Made by a program: the position numbers and the translations under genes. Positions 61,836 through 64,000 of a stretch of 64,000 bases of DNA are shown here, piece by piece. Under the pieces are notes generated by a model, which made no database searches, was not told the DNA's origin, and saw nothing but the letters and a program-made list of their open reading frames with translations. Position 1 is the first letter of the stretch. Each line of letters opens with the position of its first letter. The DNA is from Epiperipatus broadwayi (Eukaryota > Onychophora > Udeonychophora > Euonychophora > Peripatidae), in assembly GCA_028023455.1 (NCBI GenBank), contig JAQFVV010000966.1, positions 1 through 64,000 of the forward strand. The letters run 5' to 3'.

Positions 61836-61896
61836 TGATGTTTAAGTGTTGGAAAAGGAATAAAATTTGAGGGAAGCCATATAAAAAATATATAAA

Positions 61897-63380
61897 ATGG
61901 AAGTTATTACTGCCATAGAAAGTGTTTATAAAATGCATTATGCTCGTGAAGAAGTGATATCTAAAATATCTTCATTTAATACTTTTAATATAAAATATGA
62001 TGATTCGCTGTATAACCAAATTGCTTTAATAAAAAAAAAAAACATTTACTTAATAATAATATTACATGTATTAAGGAGGATAAAGATGGACGATTGTGTT
62101 TAATGTATAAAGAAAAATATAAAGCAAAAGTTTATCACCAAATTGTAAAATTTAAATTATTAGATAATTATTCTGTTGATGCAGTAAGAATGAAGTTTAT
62201 TAATTTTATAATTACACCTTATTTAAATGAAGTATTTAATAGAAAATTTTATTTATTATTTATCGATCAACTGCAATTATGTCAATAATTTTTGGAAATT
62301 TAAAAGTACATAAATTTACTTATTCGTCTTATGTTGGATTTTGTAGGTTGTACGTATTATTATGCATCAGTTTATGTTGGAAAGTTTTTGCAAAATAAAT
62401 TGGAATTTGATAAATATACAATTTTGTCTTTATTTGATTTGCTAAAAAAAAAAATTGATAATTTTGGCTAATGAAGATAGATTATTTATTTTGAATGTTG
62501 CAAAATTATATGGTTCTATAAAAAGAAAAGATTGATAAATATTTATATGATAAAGAAGTATGCAAATTTGTTAAAAATTTATTATTATTTATTGATCAAA
62601 ATTAATTGCTACATTTGAAGATCAATTGCATATGATGGATGAAGGTTGGCCAATGGGATTGCTTGTGCTACCTTTTATATATGTGGATATATGTTGTCAT
62701 ATTATGAAGAGAATATAGATATTGTTGGATTCCCCATTATAGCGCAACATCTTTTTTATATATTAAATTAGGCTTAAGTGAACTTTTACTTCTAAGGATA
62801 ATATAAAATAAAATATCTTGATTTAACTTTATGGAGAGCAAATAATATAATTAATTATAAAACGTTTTTAAAACATTTATCAATTAGGGAATTTGTATAT
62901 CTTAGGTCAAATGTTGTATTGTGTGTAAATTAGCTGAATTTAGAACATTTTCATTTAGAAATGATATTTTGTATAAATTTCAAAATGATGAGTTATCTAA
63001 TATTGAAATATATGTGAAGAATTTATTGGAAGTGGGAACAAAATTTTTTTATTTACATTATCTACATTTATAAACAAATGGAAGAAGAAAAATATGGAAG
63101 AGAAATTACATAAGCTTATATAAATAATATTGTGTGTAGTAGGATTACATCATTAATATTAGATTATTTTAAAGTTGCATTTAAAGTGGGCCAAATACTA
63201 GTAGCCTTAATATTAATGGTAAAGATGTTAATAAAATCAATAAATGTAATGTTTTTATAAATGATATATTGTTGCAGATTAAATTACATTGGTTGAGACT
63301 AAATGTGCATTAAAAAGAAGAAATTGTGAACATGAATTGTTTTATAAGAAAATGCATTGTATTTGCAGAATATGCACTAA
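61897..63380 (+). pseudogene. Penelope-like RT remnant (PLE-D)
   Basis: Open pieces 61897-62103 and 62094-62288 are followed by broken frames. Recognisable blocks are DEGWPMGLLVLPFIYVDI near 62640 (like 'G.PMGSPLSP.L.D'), VNFTSKDNIK with KYLDLTLWRANNI near 62780-62850 (the 'I.FT.E....FLD' block), and EFVYLRSNVVLCV near 62890. The order fits a PLE palm and thumb, and no GIY-YIG segment was found. The first 400 bp (FKLLDNYSVDAVRMKFIN and neighbours) are less decayed than the rest and were not assigned. It differs from PLE-B and PLE-C. Another RT class remains possible. Confidence 0.45.
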
Positions 63381-63399
63381 TTTATAATAGTGTTGTTTG

Positions 63400-63580
63400 C
63401 TTTAATAATATTTTTATTTTTCATGTAGAAAACGACTTGAAGAAAAAAAAAAAATTTTATGAATATAACAATATATTAAATTGTATAATTGTGTGAATAT
63501 ATATAATTTATGGAAAGTTAGCTATTCACTTGGGTAGTAGTGTTGTGTGCTTTTAATGAGATTTAAATATTGTTTAATTG
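63400..63580. other. AT-rich spacer
   Basis: Nothing recognised. Confidence 0.4.
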
Positions 63581-63583
63581 CTA

Positions 63584-63805
63584 CTCAAGATGGCATAAAC
63601 TGAAATAAGCTGGCTATAGATAATATTCTGTTATTTATTTTATATAGGCATGTTGAATGTTGTAGAGTGTATTCTAGTGTATTTTGATTATATATATATA
63701 TATATATTAACAATAAAATAATAAATATAATAGTTAACTACCGTTATATTTATTATTTTTATAGTTATTACAATAGTTTTTAATTAACGGGCATTTTATT
63801 TGTAA
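63584..63805. repeat. Dispersed repeat plus short MITE copy
   Basis: 63584-63625 resembles the 10885 block ('ctactcaagatggc', 'gctggctatag'). 63705-63775 is a compact palindrome ('aataaatataatagttaac' with its inverse) related to the MITE at 40673, with the same right flank. Confidence 0.5.
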
Positions 63806-63810
63806 TATAT

Positions 63811-64000
63811 ATGTATATTGAAATAGAATATTTCATGGTACTTGTTTTGATGCATAGTAATATAGTTTGGGATAAAAAATTGTGTAAACAGATGGTTTGT
63901 AAGGACAGGACAGTATTGGAGGCAGATGGTAAAGCTTATAAGAACATAAATTGGAGAGTAAGAGTTAAAGAGTTGAAGCGAGTTATGAAACAGATTAAGA
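63811..64000 (+). CDS. Unrecognised ORF open at the right edge
   Basis: Open from an ATG at 63811 to the window end (63 codons), with a charged composition (DKKLCKQMVCKDRTVLEADG) and less A/T bias at codon level than the surroundings. I recognise no domain. Given the basic, tryptophan-containing style and the LINE at the window start, a LINE ORF is possible, but this is a guess. Confidence 0.3.
   Translation, partial: MYIEIEYFMVLVLMHSNIVWDKKLCKQMVCKDRTVLEADGKAYKNINWRVRVKELKRVMKQIK

Overview
The window is animal-type, very AT-rich nuclear DNA (roughly three quarters A+T by eye) made up of transposable-element remains, foldback elements and simple repeats. I recognise no complete host protein-coding gene. 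The lineage is not resolved: Penelope-like elements (PLEs) with GIY-YIG endonuclease, RTE-type LINEs, hAT MITEs, tRNA-like repeats and TTAGGG-derived sequence fit many invertebrate groups.

Layout. 1-890 is the 3' end of a LINE ORF2 with its C-terminal zinc finger. It is followed by a LINE ORF1 with zinc knuckles (about 960-3290), broken by stops and frameshifts. 4970-5690 is a foldback element. 7190-7880 is an A-rich minisatellite. 9700-10610 holds a decayed coiled-coil ORF. 10949-12330 is a ~410-bp tandem repeat that ends in a large palindrome. 13 to 28 kb is mostly empty AT-rich DNA, with a (TTA)n tract, a PLE fragment (about 20.1-20.6 kb) and a small foldback (23.03-23.21 kb). 28.06-30.23 kb is a reverse-strand PLE with reverse transcriptase (RT) and GIY-YIG segments.

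30973-40660 is the best preserved element: a Gypsy-like LTR retrotransposon on the reverse strand. It has two 2.9-kb, almost identical LTRs, a primer binding site, a polypurine tract and an intact 663-codon gag with a coiled-coil N-terminus. Nearly all of pol is gone; only a broken integrase C-terminal tail remains. This is the structure of a recently moved, non-autonomous deletion derivative. A MITE lies beside it.

42.47-48.17 kb holds two decayed RTE-type LINE copies. The second carries two nested hAT MITEs, each with a perfect 8-bp target duplication. 48.5-55.9 kb holds a second PLE lineage, interrupted by a block with a degenerate telomere-like array, several hammerhead-ribozyme-like motifs arranged as inverted pairs, tRNA-like repeats, MITEs and a third RTE fragment. 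57.6-58.2 kb is a large foldback. 61.9-63.4 kb is a further PLE-like RT remnant. An unrecognised ORF runs off the right edge.

The genes do not form a host pathway. The common theme is self-mobilisation: PLEs bracketed by ribozyme-like terminal repeats, LINEs that could have supplied machinery for the tRNA-like repeats, and an LTR element that must use another element's pol proteins.
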